33,473 nucleotides of DNA from Chromatiales bacterium (GTDB taxonomy: Bacteria > Pseudomonadota > Gammaproteobacteria > JAHELT01), in NCBI GenBank assembly GCA_024644045.1, contig JAHELT010000017.1, forward strand, positions 13,110-46,582, given 5' to 3'. Below, in pieces: positions 23,347 to 32,236 of the stretch; position 1 is the first letter of the stretch; each line of letters opens with the position of its first letter. Made by a program: the position numbers and the translations under genes. The notes beneath the pieces are model-generated. The model made no database searches. It saw only the letters and a program-made list of their open reading frames with translations, and was not told the DNA's origin.

Positions 23347-24072
23347 TCACAGGAGCGCGGTCATGCCGAGACTCGACCCGCCGTCCACGAACAGCGTCTG
23401 TCCTGTCACGAAGCCGCTCTCGGGCGCCATGAAGAAAGCCACGGCGTTGGCGATGTCCTGCGGTTCGCCAAAACGGCCGAGCGGCACCTTGGCGAGCTTG
23501 CGCTCGCGCTCGCGGCTGCCGGGCGGGTTGTTGCGCGTAAAGAGTTCCGTGTTCACCGGGCCCGGCGCAATCGCGTTGGCGGTGATGCCATCCGCCGCGA
23601 GTTCCAGCGCCCAGGTGCGGGTTGCGCTGAGGAGCGCCGCTTTGGCGCCCCCGTAAGCGGTGCGCGTAGGCAGGCCGAGCGCGAGCTCGCTGGAGATATT
23701 CACGATGCGACCGTAGCCGGCGCGGCGCATGCCCGGTAAACACGCCTGCACGCACTGGATGGCCGCGCCCAGATTGATCTGCATGACGTCGTCCAGGACG
23801 TCCAGGGTCATCTCTTCAACGCGTTGTGCGCCCACGGTGCCCACATTGTTGACCAGTCCGGTGAAGTCGAAGCGCTCGCTCAGTTGCGCCAGCGCAAGCG
23901 CCGTGGCCTCGCGGTCGCCGAAGTCGGCCGCCAGGAAATCGCCGGGGAACGGCTCGCCGGATGCGCTGCGCGCCATGCCCACCACATGGTGCCCGGCGTC
24001 GCGGAGCCGTTCGGCGCAAGCCAGACCGATGCCGCGCGTGGCACCGGTGATCAATGTCGTGAAGTCCGCCAT
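23347..24072 (-). CDS. SDR-family oxidoreductase
   Basis: A 241-residue classical short-chain dehydrogenase/reductase. TGATRGIGLA near the N-terminus binds NAD(P). NNVG replaces the common NNAG, and the catalytic set is Ser in NISSE with YGGAK. GPVNTELF and the ending GQTLFVDGGSSLG are family hallmarks. It is similar in plan to the other SDR in the window but clearly distinct in sequence. It is third in the hydroxyacid dehydrogenase/cupin/SDR/exporter operon, 4 bp after the cupin stop. It probably oxidises or reduces a hydroxy or keto group in the same pathway. Confidence 0.9.
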   Translation of the reverse strand: MADFTTLITGATRGIGLACAERLRDAGHHVVGMARSASGEPFPGDFLAADFGDREATALALAQLSERFDFTGLVNNVGTVGAQRVEEMTLDVLDDVMQINLGAAIQCVQACLPGMRRAGYGRIVNISSELALGLPTRTAYGGAKAALLSATRTWALELAADGITANAIAPGPVNTELFTRNNPPGSRERERKLAKVPLGRFGEPQDIANAVAFFMAPESGFVTGQTLFVDGGSSLGMTALL

Positions 24073-24076
24073 GGCG

Positions 24077-24826
24077 CTAGCCGAGATCCAGGCGCAGCGG
24101 CTCGGCCGCCGGCGCCAGCGGGACGGGCAGTGGAAAGTCCTGCAACGGGCGCGTTGCGAATCTGTCGTAGGCGCTCGCGGTGTCGATTTCGGCCGCGATC
24201 ACGTGCGCGCCATCGGGATCGCCGCGTGTAGGGTCGAGCAGGCGGCGGCCCAGGCGGGCAGGGGGATCGAACGTGTCGCGCTCGTAGCCGCGGATGTTGA
24301 AGTTCAGGATGACAGCGGGGTGCTCTCCCGCGCCGAACCAGTGCGCGTTGCGCACGAACTCGCTCGATTGCATCACATCGCCCGCTTGCAGGCAGCGGTC
24401 GCGTACCGGCAGCAGGCGAATCCGCCGCGCGTCGATGCGCGCGATGCGCTCGTATTCGCGAAACCAGCCGGCGCCGTGCAGCAGCACCTGGGTGGAGGTG
24501 ACGTTGTGATGGCAATGCGGCGGGTGAATTTCGCCCGCCTGCAGGTACAGGAGCTGAAGCGTGTAGTCGCGACCGGGCAAAGACCGACGCACCAGGATCT
24601 GATCGGCGCGTTCGCTGAGCGTGCGCTCGATCCACTGTGCCAGCTGTGTGCGCAGCGCCGTGTCCGCAAACAGCGCCATTACGCGTGCCTGGTAGGTGTC
24701 GACGTTCACACGACCGGCGCCCAGCGTTTCGATCAGCCGCACGGCGCCGTCCACCAGCGGGTGCGGCCACGCGGCGACGTCGGGCAGGGTTTTGCCCATG
24801 CGCGAATTCATCCTGGTCTCTGCCAT
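24077..24826 (-). CDS. Cupin-like protein of unknown function
   Basis: A 249-residue soluble protein. Residues about 85-180 look like a cupin barrel: QLLYLQAGEIHPPHCHHNV supplies a cluster of histidines, and a later HWFGAGEHPAVILNF supplies more. This fits a metal-binding enzyme or sensor of cysteine-dioxygenase-like fold, but the canonical cupin motifs are not exact and I cannot name a family. The ATG overlaps the stop of the upstream dehydrogenase by one base (TGATG), and GGGAG lies 7 bases upstream, so expression is coupled. Operon context suggests a catabolic oxygenase or isomerase; this is inference. Confidence 0.72.
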   Translation of the reverse strand: MAETRMNSRMGKTLPDVAAWPHPLVDGAVRLIETLGAGRVNVDTYQARVMALFADTALRTQLAQWIERTLSERADQILVRRSLPGRDYTLQLLYLQAGEIHPPHCHHNVTSTQVLLHGAGWFREYERIARIDARRIRLLPVRDRCLQAGDVMQSSEFVRNAHWFGAGEHPAVILNFNIRGYERDTFDPPARLGRRLLDPTRGDPDGAHVIAAEIDTASAYDRFATRPLQDFPLPVPLAPAAEPLRLDLG

Positions 24827-25800
24827 CAGTCGTCTCCCGATCGCGGCAGCCGGGTTGCAGCAACCGCATCGCGCGGTGCTTGGCCGGCGAGCACATCCGA
24901 CAGGTTGTCATGGCATACCCGCGCCACCCGTTCGGCCAGGGACGGATCACCGAACCCGGCCACGTGCGGGGTGAGAATAACATTCGGGAGTGCCCAGAGC
25001 GGGTGATCGGCGGGCAGCGGTTCGCGGCTGAACACGTCCAGCGCCGCTCGGCAGCGGCCTTCGCGAAGTGCCGCCAGCAGCGCCGGCTCTTCCAGCAGAC
25101 CGGCGCGTGCCACGTTGATCAGCGCCGCCCCGGCCGGCAGCAGCGCCAGCGCCTGCGCATCGAGCAGGTGGCGCGTCTGCGGCGTCAGCGGCATGGCCAC
25201 GAACACGATCTCGCTATGCGGCAGCACGTCGTGCAACTGCTCCCGCGCCACAACCCGAACACCGTGCTGCTCGCGTGCCCGGCTGGCGACGGCAACCAGC
25301 GTGACGTCGAAAGGCCGCAGCAGGTCGGCAAGGGCCCGGCCGATGGGGCCGAAGCCGACGATCAGGACGCGACGTCCACGCAGCCCGTCGAGTCCGGCAA
25401 CCATCGTTTTGCGCCCCCAGCGGCACGCTGCACGATCGCGTTCCGCCTGCGGTATGAGCCGTAACAGCCCGAGAGCCAGGGCGAGCGCGTGCTCGGCGAC
25501 ACTGGCGGCCCACACCGCGCCGCCGGAACTGACCTGAATGTGCGCCGGAGGCGGGTAGTCCCACAGCGGGTCAATGCCGGCGGTGACGAAATGCAGCCAG
25601 CGCAGGCGCGGCGCGCGGTTGACCGCGGCGGCAACGGCGCGCGTGTACCTCCCGGCAAACGCGATGAAGGCCTCGCAGTCGCCCAGCCCGCTGATCACGG
25701 CGGGTTCGCTGTCAGCTTCGATCAGCACGACGTCGGGGTGCTCACCCATGAGCGCGGCAAGCTGCGGATAACCGGTCATCATCTGGCAGAGTACCCGCAT
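24826..25800 (-). CDS. D-isomer-specific 2-hydroxyacid dehydrogenase
   Basis: A 324-residue NAD(P)-dependent enzyme interconverting 2-hydroxy and 2-keto acids. VGFGPIG forms the dinucleotide-binding turn. The catalytic set is Arg in INVARAGLL, Glu in FSREPLP and His in LTPHVAG. EHALALALGLLR is the usual helix before the Rossmann fold. The start at 25800 is chosen because AGGA lies six bases upstream; a frame extension to 25839 has no ribosome site. It leads the minus-strand operon and is divergent from the Rieske oxygenase across about 230 bp, a likely shared control region. The substrate is unknown; glyoxylate or hydroxypyruvate reductase-like activity is possible. Confidence 0.88.
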   Translation of the reverse strand: MRVLCQMMTGYPQLAALMGEHPDVVLIEADSEPAVISGLGDCEAFIAFAGRYTRAVAAAVNRAPRLRWLHFVTAGIDPLWDYPPPAHIQVSSGGAVWAASVAEHALALALGLLRLIPQAERDRAACRWGRKTMVAGLDGLRGRRVLIVGFGPIGRALADLLRPFDVTLVAVASRAREQHGVRVVAREQLHDVLPHSEIVFVAMPLTPQTRHLLDAQALALLPAGAALINVARAGLLEEPALLAALREGRCRAALDVFSREPLPADHPLWALPNVILTPHVAGFGDPSLAERVARVCHDNLSDVLAGQAPRDAVAATRLPRSGDD

Positions 25801-26030
25801 CATGCGTCCTGGCGGTCGTGCGGGTAGACGCTGCAGCATTGTTCGAGGTTGGGTTGCGTTGGACTCATGGTGGTTGTCGCTGTGCGAGTGTGCATTCTTT
25901 CAAACCCGGCTCACCCGTTGCACTGAGGGTTTTTCCTGAACACGCTCGGGAAGTACCCTAGCGCCGCCCGGCGAGGCCGCGGTGGTACCATTGAGCCCGC
26001 CGCGGGATGCTTATCGGAAACGGAGGCTGC

Positions 26031-27431
26031 ATGGCCGATGGGGAAACGTCCGGAGACTACGCCGACATTGCGCGGCGTTTTCGCGCGGCACCCAGCGGCC
26101 CCTTTCACGGCTACCATACGGCCCGCCGCCCGGAGCCGGATCCCGAGCTGACCCGCGTCGGGCCGGGCACACCCTGCGGCGAGTACTTCCGCCGTTTCTG
26201 GGTACCTGTTGCGCTGGCGCAGGAAGTGACGGACGTGCCGCTGCGCCTGCGTATTCTCGGCGAAGACCTGGTGCTGTTCCGCGACAAGGGCGGGCGTTAC
26301 GGCCTGTTGCATCTTCACTGCAGCCATCGCAATGCGTCGCTCGAGTACGGCGTCGTCGAGGAGCGTGGTATCCGCTGCTGCTATCACGGCTGGCTCTACG
26401 ACGTCGACGGCACCATCCTCGAGCAGCCGGCGCAGCGGACCGAGGGAGGGCGTGCGAAGTTCTGCCACGGCGCCTACCCGACCATCGACTACCTGGGCTT
26501 GATCTTCGCCTACCTTGGGCCCCCGAACGAGCAGCCGGCGTTCCCCCGCTACGACACCACGATGCTGCCCGACGTCGAGATGGTGCCGTACTCGATTCAC
26601 TATCCCTGCAACTGGCTGCAGATTGCCGAGAACACCATGGATCCGTGGCACACCGTGTTTCTGCATGCACGGGTGACGGACATTCACTTCGGCGATACCT
26701 GGGGCATCGCGCCGCTGACCGAGTTTTACACACGCGAGGACAAAGTCTTCGCAACGCTCACCTACCGCATCGACGACATGATCTGGGTGCGCAGCCAGGA
26801 AACGCTGTTTCCCTCGTTCAGCCAGGTGGGCGCCTGGTGGGAGGACGGCCGCGAGGAGAAATACTTCAGGCGCGCCAGCATCACCAAGTGGACCATTCCG
26901 CACGACGATGACAACTGCATGATCATCGCCTGGCGCAGCTTCGGACCCGGCATCGACCCGAAGGGTTTCGGAAACCGCGAGCAGGTCGGCTGGAACAGCG
27001 TGGATTTCCCCGGCCAGACCGGCGTCGAGCCCTACGAGTACCGGCAGCGTCATCCGAACGACTACGAAGCGCAGGTGTCGCAGGGCAGCATCAACTCGCA
27101 TGCCGCGGAACACCTCTCTTTCACGGACAAGGGCGTGGCCTATCTGCGCCGCAAGATCAGGAAGGCGATTCGCACGATCCAGCAGGGCGGGTCCCTGCCG
27201 GAAGCGACCCGCGTGGGCGATGAGTGGTTGACGCACGTGCAGGATACCGTGCTGCCTATCCCCGTGCAGCCGGGGCGCGAGGACTGGGAACTGCTGAGTG
27301 AGGTAACGAAGGCGGTAATGGACGTCGTCTTCGCCGGCGACCGGTACAGCGGCGCCGAGCGCGTAAAGTTCATCGAGACGGAGTTGCGCAAGATCAAGCA
27401 CGATGCGCGCTTCCTGGCGAGCACGGCCTAG
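26031..27431 (+). CDS. Rieske non-haem iron oxygenase, alpha subunit
   Basis: A 466-residue ring-hydroxylating-type oxygenase component. The Rieske [2Fe-2S] motif is Cys97-x-His99, 16 residues, then Cys116-x2-His119. The mononuclear iron site follows at Asp204, His207 and His212 (NTMDPWHTVFLH), with the third carboxylate further on. The overall pattern, including SDKGVxxLRR near the C-terminus, resembles the phthalate dioxygenase-like single-subunit group. Electrons must come from a reductase not encoded nearby. GGAGG precedes the ATG by four bases. It opens a plus-strand operon that continues with a complete ABC importer, so the imported compound is the probable substrate. Such enzymes hydroxylate or demethylate aromatic, quaternary-amine or ether compounds. 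Confidence 0.92.
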   Translation: MADGETSGDYADIARRFRAAPSGPFHGYHTARRPEPDPELTRVGPGTPCGEYFRRFWVPVALAQEVTDVPLRLRILGEDLVLFRDKGGRYGLLHLHCSHRNASLEYGVVEERGIRCCYHGWLYDVDGTILEQPAQRTEGGRAKFCHGAYPTIDYLGLIFAYLGPPNEQPAFPRYDTTMLPDVEMVPYSIHYPCNWLQIAENTMDPWHTVFLHARVTDIHFGDTWGIAPLTEFYTREDKVFATLTYRIDDMIWVRSQETLFPSFSQVGAWWEDGREEKYFRRASITKWTIPHDDDNCMIIAWRSFGPGIDPKGFGNREQVGWNSVDFPGQTGVEPYEYRQRHPNDYEAQVSQGSINSHAAEHLSFTDKGVAYLRRKIRKAIRTIQQGGSLPEATRVGDEWLTHVQDTVLPIPVQPGREDWELLSEVTKAVMDVVFAGDRYSGAERVKFIETELRKIKHDARFLASTA

Positions 27432-27471
27432 TGACTTGTCTCGAACGCATGGCGCGCGCCAGGATGCTCTG

Positions 27472-28326
27472 ATGCAGGCACGCTGGGAATACCTGCTGCT
27501 GCCGAGCTTCGTGTTCGTCGTGCTGCTGATCGTTTCCTCGCAGTACGTGTTCCTCAAGGGCAGCTTCTACGAGGACCTGGGACTCGGCCAGATCGGCGAC
27601 ACCTTCGACTGGGTCAACTACAACAAGTTCTTCTCCGATACGTTCTACCTGTCGACCCTGTGGATCACCGTGAAAGTCTCGGCGCTGGCTACACTGTTCA
27701 CCATGCTGCTGGGGTTTCCCGTGGCCTACCTGATCGCGCGCATGCGCTCGCAGTGGGCGATGATCCTGCTGGCCGGCGTGGTCGTGTCGACCTTTGTGAC
27801 CATCGTGATCAAGGTGTTCGGGCTGATTATCATCTTTTCGGCGGACGGGCTGCTGAACAAATTTCTGATGGGCATCGGTATCGTGGATACGCCGTACACC
27901 ATCATCGGCAACCAGACCGGCGTCGTGGTTGGACTGATGCACTTCACGCTGGGATTCGGCGTGCTGTTACTGTACAGCGTCATTCAGACGATTCCGCGTT
28001 CGCTGGAGGACGCGGCGCAGATTCATGGCGCAAGCCGCTGGCGCATGCACCTGCGCGTGCTGCTGCCGCTGAGCCTCCCGGGTGTGACCGTCGGGGCGCT
28101 GATGATTTTCAACATGAGCATGGGCGCGTTCACTTCCGCAGCCCTGCTCGGCGGTGGCCGGGTGTTCACGCTGCCGGTGCTGATTCAGCGCACCATGATG
28201 ATGGAGATCAAGTACTCGATGGCCGGCACGCTCGCCGCCGTGCTGCTGATTGCGGTGCTGCTGATCAACCTGCTGTCGGTGTTTCTTCTGCGCAGGCTGC
28301 GCGCGGCAAGGCTGGTCATCGCATGA
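27472..28326 (+). CDS. Pot-type ABC transporter permease (first)
   Basis: A 284-residue inner-membrane permease with six predicted spans. Its cytoplasmic EAA loop, EDAAQIHGASRWRMHLRVLLPL, contacts the ATPase. It resembles the PotB branch of spermidine/putrescine-type importers in length and loop sequence. The ATG at 27472 has AGGA 7 bases upstream, and the gene begins 40 bp after the oxygenase. The stop overlaps the start of the next permease as ATGA, so the two are translated together. The substrate is unknown; Pot-type systems also import opines, iron chelates and other amines. Confidence 0.9.
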   Translation: MQARWEYLLLPSFVFVVLLIVSSQYVFLKGSFYEDLGLGQIGDTFDWVNYNKFFSDTFYLSTLWITVKVSALATLFTMLLGFPVAYLIARMRSQWAMILLAGVVVSTFVTIVIKVFGLIIIFSADGLLNKFLMGIGIVDTPYTIIGNQTGVVVGLMHFTLGFGVLLLYSVIQTIPRSLEDAAQIHGASRWRMHLRVLLPLSLPGVTVGALMIFNMSMGAFTSAALLGGGRVFTLPVLIQRTMMMEIKYSMAGTLAAVLLIAVLLINLLSVFLLRRLRAARLVIA

Positions 28327-29207
28327 GCACCGTCGCGCAGCAGCTCGACAAATCGGTGCGCGATACCGGCCCGCCGAAACGCATTGGTCTGCCGTGGGGC
28401 AAGATCGTCCACTATCTGTACTGCAGCCTGTCCTACATTTTTCTGCTCTCGCCGATGATCGTCGTGATCGGTGCCTCGTTTCACGGCGGCGAGTTCTACA
28501 CGGCGATCAAGTTCCCGCCGGACGAACCGTCGCTGCGCTGGTACACGAAAATCCCGCAGACCCAGTACGAGGCGCTCGGGCTGAGCTTTCTGCTGGCCGG
28601 CAGCGCGGCGCTCGGTGCCTGCATCATCGGCATACCGGCGGCGCTCGGCATCGTACGCGGCATCATTCCCGGCAAAGCGCTGATTTCGTCCATCTTCCGC
28701 GCGCCCCTGCAGATCCCCTCGATCGTCACCGGGATCGCGTTTCTGCAGCTGTTTTACATCGTCGGCGACGCGACCGGGCTCTATCTGCAGGGGACCTTTG
28801 CAGGGCTGTACATCGGTCACGTGTTCGTGGCGACGCCGTATGTGGTCGGGACCGTGACTGCGGTGCTGCAGCGCTTCGACACGCGCCTGGAAGAGGCCGC
28901 GCTCAGCCTGGGGGCCAGCCGCATGAGCGCGTTTTTTCGCGTGACGCTGCCGGTGATCATGCCCGGCGTGTACGCGGGCGGACTGTACGCATTCATGGTC
29001 TCATTCGGCGATGTGCCGATTTCGATTTTTCTGACCTCTCCCGGATTCGTCACCTATCCGGTGGAGCTGTTCTATGGGATGGAGAATGACTTCGATCCGA
29101 GCATCCTGGCCTCGGCGTCGCTGGTGATCTTTTTCTGCCTGCTGGCGCTGCTCGGCATGCAGAAGCTGGTCGGATTGGATGCGCTGCTGCGTTCGGGCAG
29201 CCGCTGA
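28323..29207 (+). CDS. Pot-type ABC transporter permease (second)
   Basis: A 294-residue permease of PotC type. An N-terminal cytoplasmic tail of about 35 residues precedes six membrane spans. The EAA loop is EEAALSLGASRMSAFFRV. The start overlaps the previous stop by four bases (ATGA), so a heterodimer with the first permease is expected. The 68-bp gap to the binding-protein gene ends in a strong ribosome site. Confidence 0.9.
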   Translation: MSTVAQQLDKSVRDTGPPKRIGLPWGKIVHYLYCSLSYIFLLSPMIVVIGASFHGGEFYTAIKFPPDEPSLRWYTKIPQTQYEALGLSFLLAGSAALGACIIGIPAALGIVRGIIPGKALISSIFRAPLQIPSIVTGIAFLQLFYIVGDATGLYLQGTFAGLYIGHVFVATPYVVGTVTAVLQRFDTRLEEAALSLGASRMSAFFRVTLPVIMPGVYAGGLYAFMVSFGDVPISIFLTSPGFVTYPVELFYGMENDFDPSILASASLVIFFCLLALLGMQKLVGLDALLRSGSR

Positions 29208-29275
29208 GATTGGACGTTCGACACAGGCGCGCGCCTGAGGACGCAATGCTTACACTGTAGGAGGAGAACAACGAC

Positions 29276-30352
29276 ATGACACGCTTGAAATTGAAGAAAA
29301 CCGCGATTGCAGGCGCATTGGGAGTTGCCTGTGCGGTGCTGCTTGCCGGCACCGCAACGGCCGGGCAATTCGACGGTGTGACCCTGCGCGTGGGCACCTG
29401 GGGCGGCGCCTGGAAAGGCGATCAGGAAGCGGTGATCGTCCCGAAGTTCGAGGCCCTCGGCGGCAAGATCGAGTTCGTGACCGGCAGCCCGCAGGCCAAC
29501 CTCGCGAAGCTGATCGCCGGCCGTGGCAAGGCACCGTTCGATATCATGGAAATCCTGGATGCGCAGATCGGCGATTTCCTGAAAGCGAAGTTCCTGCAGC
29601 CGATCGATCTCTCAAAGATCCCCAACAAGGCGGACCTGGAGGACTGGCAGTACGACACCAACAAGGTCGGCTCCTGGTTCACGCAGGAAACCATCTGCTA
29701 CAACCAGGACAAGTTCAGGGAGCTGGGCCTGGCGAGGCCGACCACCTATTCGGATCTTGCCAATGCGAAGCTGAAAGGGCGCCTGTCAATCCCGGATATC
29801 ACCTCCGGCGGCGGCCTGGCCAACTTCGGTGCGTTTGCCTACGCGGGTGGCGGCGACGAGAAGAACGTCCAACCGGGCCTCAAGCTGATCAACAGCCTGA
29901 ACGCGCTCAAGTTCTGGTCGCGCGGCGGCGAGGTGGTCACCCAGTTCCAGAGCGGTGACGTGTACGCGGCCGTGGTGCATGCCGGCTGGTGCGTGCGTGC
30001 AAGAAAAGCCGGCGCCAATGTGACCACAGTGCATCCCGTCATTAACGATAAGTACGTCGGCGTGCACAAGCACGGCTGGCTGGGCATCATGAAGAGCTCC
30101 AAGCAGATCGAAGCCGCGCACTGGTATATCAACCAGTTCATCGATGAGGACTTTCAGTTCGCCTTTGCAACCCGCTCCGGCGTCGTCCCGGTGAACAAGA
30201 AGGCGATCGCGCGTCTGGCTGAAGACCCGGTGCTCAAGGAGATGCTGCAGCTCGCAAAGGCCGACATCGATCGTCAGCTGAGGCTCGACTACACCAAGGC
30301 TGACATCGGTGCATGGACCGATCAATGGAACCGCTCGGTCACGAAACAATAA
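29276..30352 (+). CDS. Periplasmic solute-binding protein of the Pot-type importer
   Basis: A 358-residue extracellular solute-binding protein (family 1/PotD-like). Residues 1 to about 26 are a Sec signal peptide ending TATA-GQ. The mature protein starts VTLRVGTWGGAWKG and includes AKLIAGRGKAPFDIMEI, the typical early segment in which the ligand is cradled, followed by two alternating lobes. AGGAGGAG upstream of the ATG is strong, consistent with the high amount of binding protein needed. It should deliver the substrate to the two permeases upstream. The ligand cannot be read from sequence; aromatic and acidic pocket residues would need a model. A perfect stem-loop follows the stop codon. Confidence 0.92.
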   Translation: MTRLKLKKTAIAGALGVACAVLLAGTATAGQFDGVTLRVGTWGGAWKGDQEAVIVPKFEALGGKIEFVTGSPQANLAKLIAGRGKAPFDIMEILDAQIGDFLKAKFLQPIDLSKIPNKADLEDWQYDTNKVGSWFTQETICYNQDKFRELGLARPTTYSDLANAKLKGRLSIPDITSGGGLANFGAFAYAGGGDEKNVQPGLKLINSLNALKFWSRGGEVVTQFQSGDVYAAVVHAGWCVRARKAGANVTTVHPVINDKYVGVHKHGWLGIMKSSKQIEAAHWYINQFIDEDFQFAFATRSGVVPVNKKAIARLAEDPVLKEMLQLAKADIDRQLRLDYTKADIGAWTDQWNRSVTKQ

Positions 30353-30367
30353 TCCGGGCGAGGGCTC

Positions 30368-30395
30368 GCGGCACCGCCGTTTCCGGCGGTGCCGC
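30368..30395 (+). other. Intercistronic stem-loop after the binding-protein gene
   Basis: The arms GCGGCACCGCC (30368-30378) and GGCGGTGCCGC (30385-30395) pair perfectly around a 6-base loop. No T-run follows, so full termination is unlikely. Stem-loops here commonly protect the upstream binding-protein message or attenuate the ATPase gene. Confidence 0.75.
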
Positions 30396-30434
30396 ACTTG
30401 GAAGCGGGGCCGGTCCTGCTTGAGTGGTATGTAA

Positions 30435-31505
30435 ATGTCGCGAGTACAACTTTCGAACGTCGTCAAGAAGTTCGGTGATTTCACCGCGTTGCACGAGCTC
30501 GACCTGGACATTGTCGAGGGCGAGTTTCTGACCCTGCTCGGTCCGTCGGGGTGTGGAAAGACCACCACCCTGCGTCTGATCGCCGGATTCATCCAGCCGA
30601 CCCGCGGTACCATCCTGCTCGGCGAAACCGATGTCACCGGCGTGGCCCCGCAGCATCGCGAGATCGGCATGGTGTTTCAGGACTACGCGCTGTTTCCCCA
30701 CATGACGATCGAGGAGAACATTGCGTTCGGCCTGAAAGAGCGCAAGTATGAAAAATCCAAGATCGACGCGCGCGTGCGGGAGCTGCTCAAGCTGATCCGT
30801 CTGCCGGACGCGGCCGAGCGATACCCGTCGGAGGTCAGCGGAGGACAGCAACAGCGCATCGCAGTCGCCCGCGCCGTGGCGTATCCGCCGCGCGTGCTGT
30901 TGATGGATGAGCCGCTGGGTGCGCTGGATCTGAAGCTGCGCGAGGCAATGCAGTTCGAGCTGCGCCGCATCCAGCAGGAGCTCAAGATCACTACGGTGTA
31001 CGTCACGCATGACCAGACAGAAGCCATGAACATGTCCGATCGAATCGTGGTCATGAACCACGGACTGATCGAACAGCTGGGTGGCGCCGAGGAAATCTAC
31101 AACCATCCGAAAACCAAGTTCGTGGCGGACTTCGTCGGGCAGATCAATCTCCTCGATGCGGCGATCGTCGGTGAGGACGGCGACTGGCAGGTGGCCGAAA
31201 CCATGGCCACGCGGGTCAAGGTGCCGCGCCACGCGGAGGTCGCGCAGAAATCCGCGGTGGCCGTGGGTATCCGCCCAGAGCTGCTCAAGGCGCTGCCCGT
31301 AGATGCGAGCGTGAACGGCATGAACAGCATACCGGGAAAGGTGAAAGGAAAAACGTTCGCCGGCAACCTGGTGAAGATATTCATCGCCGTCGGCGGAGAT
31401 CATGAAGTGGTGGTGGAGGGCCGCCCGCAGGAGTGGTTCGGGGAGCCCGGCGATGCGGTGCAGGTCGCCTGGCAACCGCAGGACGCGATCGTCCTGACGA
31501 GCTGA
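30435..31505 (+). CDS. Pot-type ABC transporter ATP-binding protein
   Basis: A 356-residue ATPase that powers the importer. Walker A is GPSGCGKTT (36-44), the Q-loop is VFQDYALFPHM, the signature is SGGQQQR (135-141), Walker B is LLMDEP with Asp158 and Glu159, and the H-loop is YVTHDQTEA. Residues from about 240 on form the TOBE regulatory domain, as in PotA and other OB-fold ATPases. The start lies 82 bp after the binding-protein stop, beyond a stem-loop. All four importer parts are present and intact. Substrate specificity resides elsewhere. Confidence 0.93.
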   Translation: MSRVQLSNVVKKFGDFTALHELDLDIVEGEFLTLLGPSGCGKTTTLRLIAGFIQPTRGTILLGETDVTGVAPQHREIGMVFQDYALFPHMTIEENIAFGLKERKYEKSKIDARVRELLKLIRLPDAAERYPSEVSGGQQQRIAVARAVAYPPRVLLMDEPLGALDLKLREAMQFELRRIQQELKITTVYVTHDQTEAMNMSDRIVVMNHGLIEQLGGAEEIYNHPKTKFVADFVGQINLLDAAIVGEDGDWQVAETMATRVKVPRHAEVAQKSAVAVGIRPELLKALPVDASVNGMNSIPGKVKGKTFAGNLVKIFIAVGGDHEVVVEGRPQEWFGEPGDAVQVAWQPQDAIVLTS

Positions 31506-31545
31506 CACCACACCAGCGCCCTCCATGTCGGGCCAGTGCGCTTTC

Positions 31546-31581
31546 CCCCACCCCGCCGGGTAGACCGGTCAGGGGTGAGGG
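31546..31581 (+). other. Stem-loop between the ATPase and the paralog pair
   Basis: CACCCC (31549-31554) pairs with GGGGTG (31572-31577), extended by CCC/GGG across a one-base bulge. CCGG (31556-31559) pairs with CCGG (31565-31568) inside. There is no strong T-run. It may moderate transcription into the following two genes. Confidence 0.5.
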
Positions 31582-31606
31582 TTGCAATAACAAACGAGGC
31601 ATGACT

Positions 31607-32233
31607 ATGAACACACGCATACCGGTAAATCCGGGCACCGTCGAATGGTCGGGGGAAAACCCCGGAATCTACCTGCGCGATACGGCCGACGGGCCCTGGA
31701 CCGGGCTGGGGATTTTCTTCCGCGTGGTGCTCTCGCCGCACGGGCGTGGCCATACCATGATCGTGCTCGACGAGCCGGACGCCGCGGCCGGGTTTCCGGA
31801 TGCCGCTAACATCTGCATTACAGACAACAAGCGCATGACCAAGTATCTGATCGAGGGATTCATGTCGCGGTTTCCCTCCTTCAAGGGCAAGGCGGCGCTG
31901 ACCGGGATGTCCTGGCATACGCTGCTGAGCGTAAGAACCGAAGGCGATCTCGAGAAACAGTACTCCGAGATCGTGACCGCCGACGGGATTGAGGCGGTGA
32001 TGACCTGGAAGGACATGGGCGAGCCCTTTCCAGTCGAGGTGACCCCCGAGACGTCCGCCACCAGGGCTCACGACATGTACAGCGTTTTTTTCGAAGCAAA
32101 GGACGCCTCGATCAGCGTCAACGGCACGCCGCTGCGCGGCCGGGTGTCGGATCGGCAGTTCTTCGGCAAGACTATGAGCACCGCGTTTCTGGCCCTGTCG
32201 GAAACCTGGGTGACGCCGGCACAGGGAGGTTGA
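31607..32233 (+). CDS. Unknown protein A of a tandem paralog pair
   Basis: A 208-residue soluble protein of a family I do not recognise. It is homologous to the next gene: 42 of the first 81 residues are identical without a gap. Shared blocks are NPGTVxWxGENPGI (8-21), DGPW (28-31), FFR, SPxGRG (43-48), ITDN with MxxYL (71-81) and, at the C-terminus, SETW followed by xPA. No signal peptide or membrane segment is visible. The ATG at 31607 has GAGG seven bases upstream; an ATG six bases earlier is possible. It follows the importer ATPase by 101 bp in the Rieske operon. The charged and aromatic conserved blocks suggest a ligand-binding or enzymatic fold; no function is assigned. Confidence 0.85.
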   Translation: MNTRIPVNPGTVEWSGENPGIYLRDTADGPWTGLGIFFRVVLSPHGRGHTMIVLDEPDAAAGFPDAANICITDNKRMTKYLIEGFMSRFPSFKGKAALTGMSWHTLLSVRTEGDLEKQYSEIVTADGIEAVMTWKDMGEPFPVEVTPETSATRAHDMYSVFFEAKDASISVNGTPLRGRVSDRQFFGKTMSTAFLALSETWVTPAQGG

Positions 32234-32236
32234 GGT

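Noticed and set aside
30368-30395. Operon-ending terminator after the binding-protein gene
   Set aside because: There is no T-run, and the ATPase gene needed for the importer follows on the same strand.
27472-31505. Naming the importer potBCDA
   Set aside because: Subunit types fit, but many non-polyamine importers share this architecture and the ligand pocket was not resolved.
30339-31526. 395-codon minus-strand frame opposite the importer ATPase
   Set aside because: It is the antisense of a complete ABC ATPase with all motifs; no features of its own.
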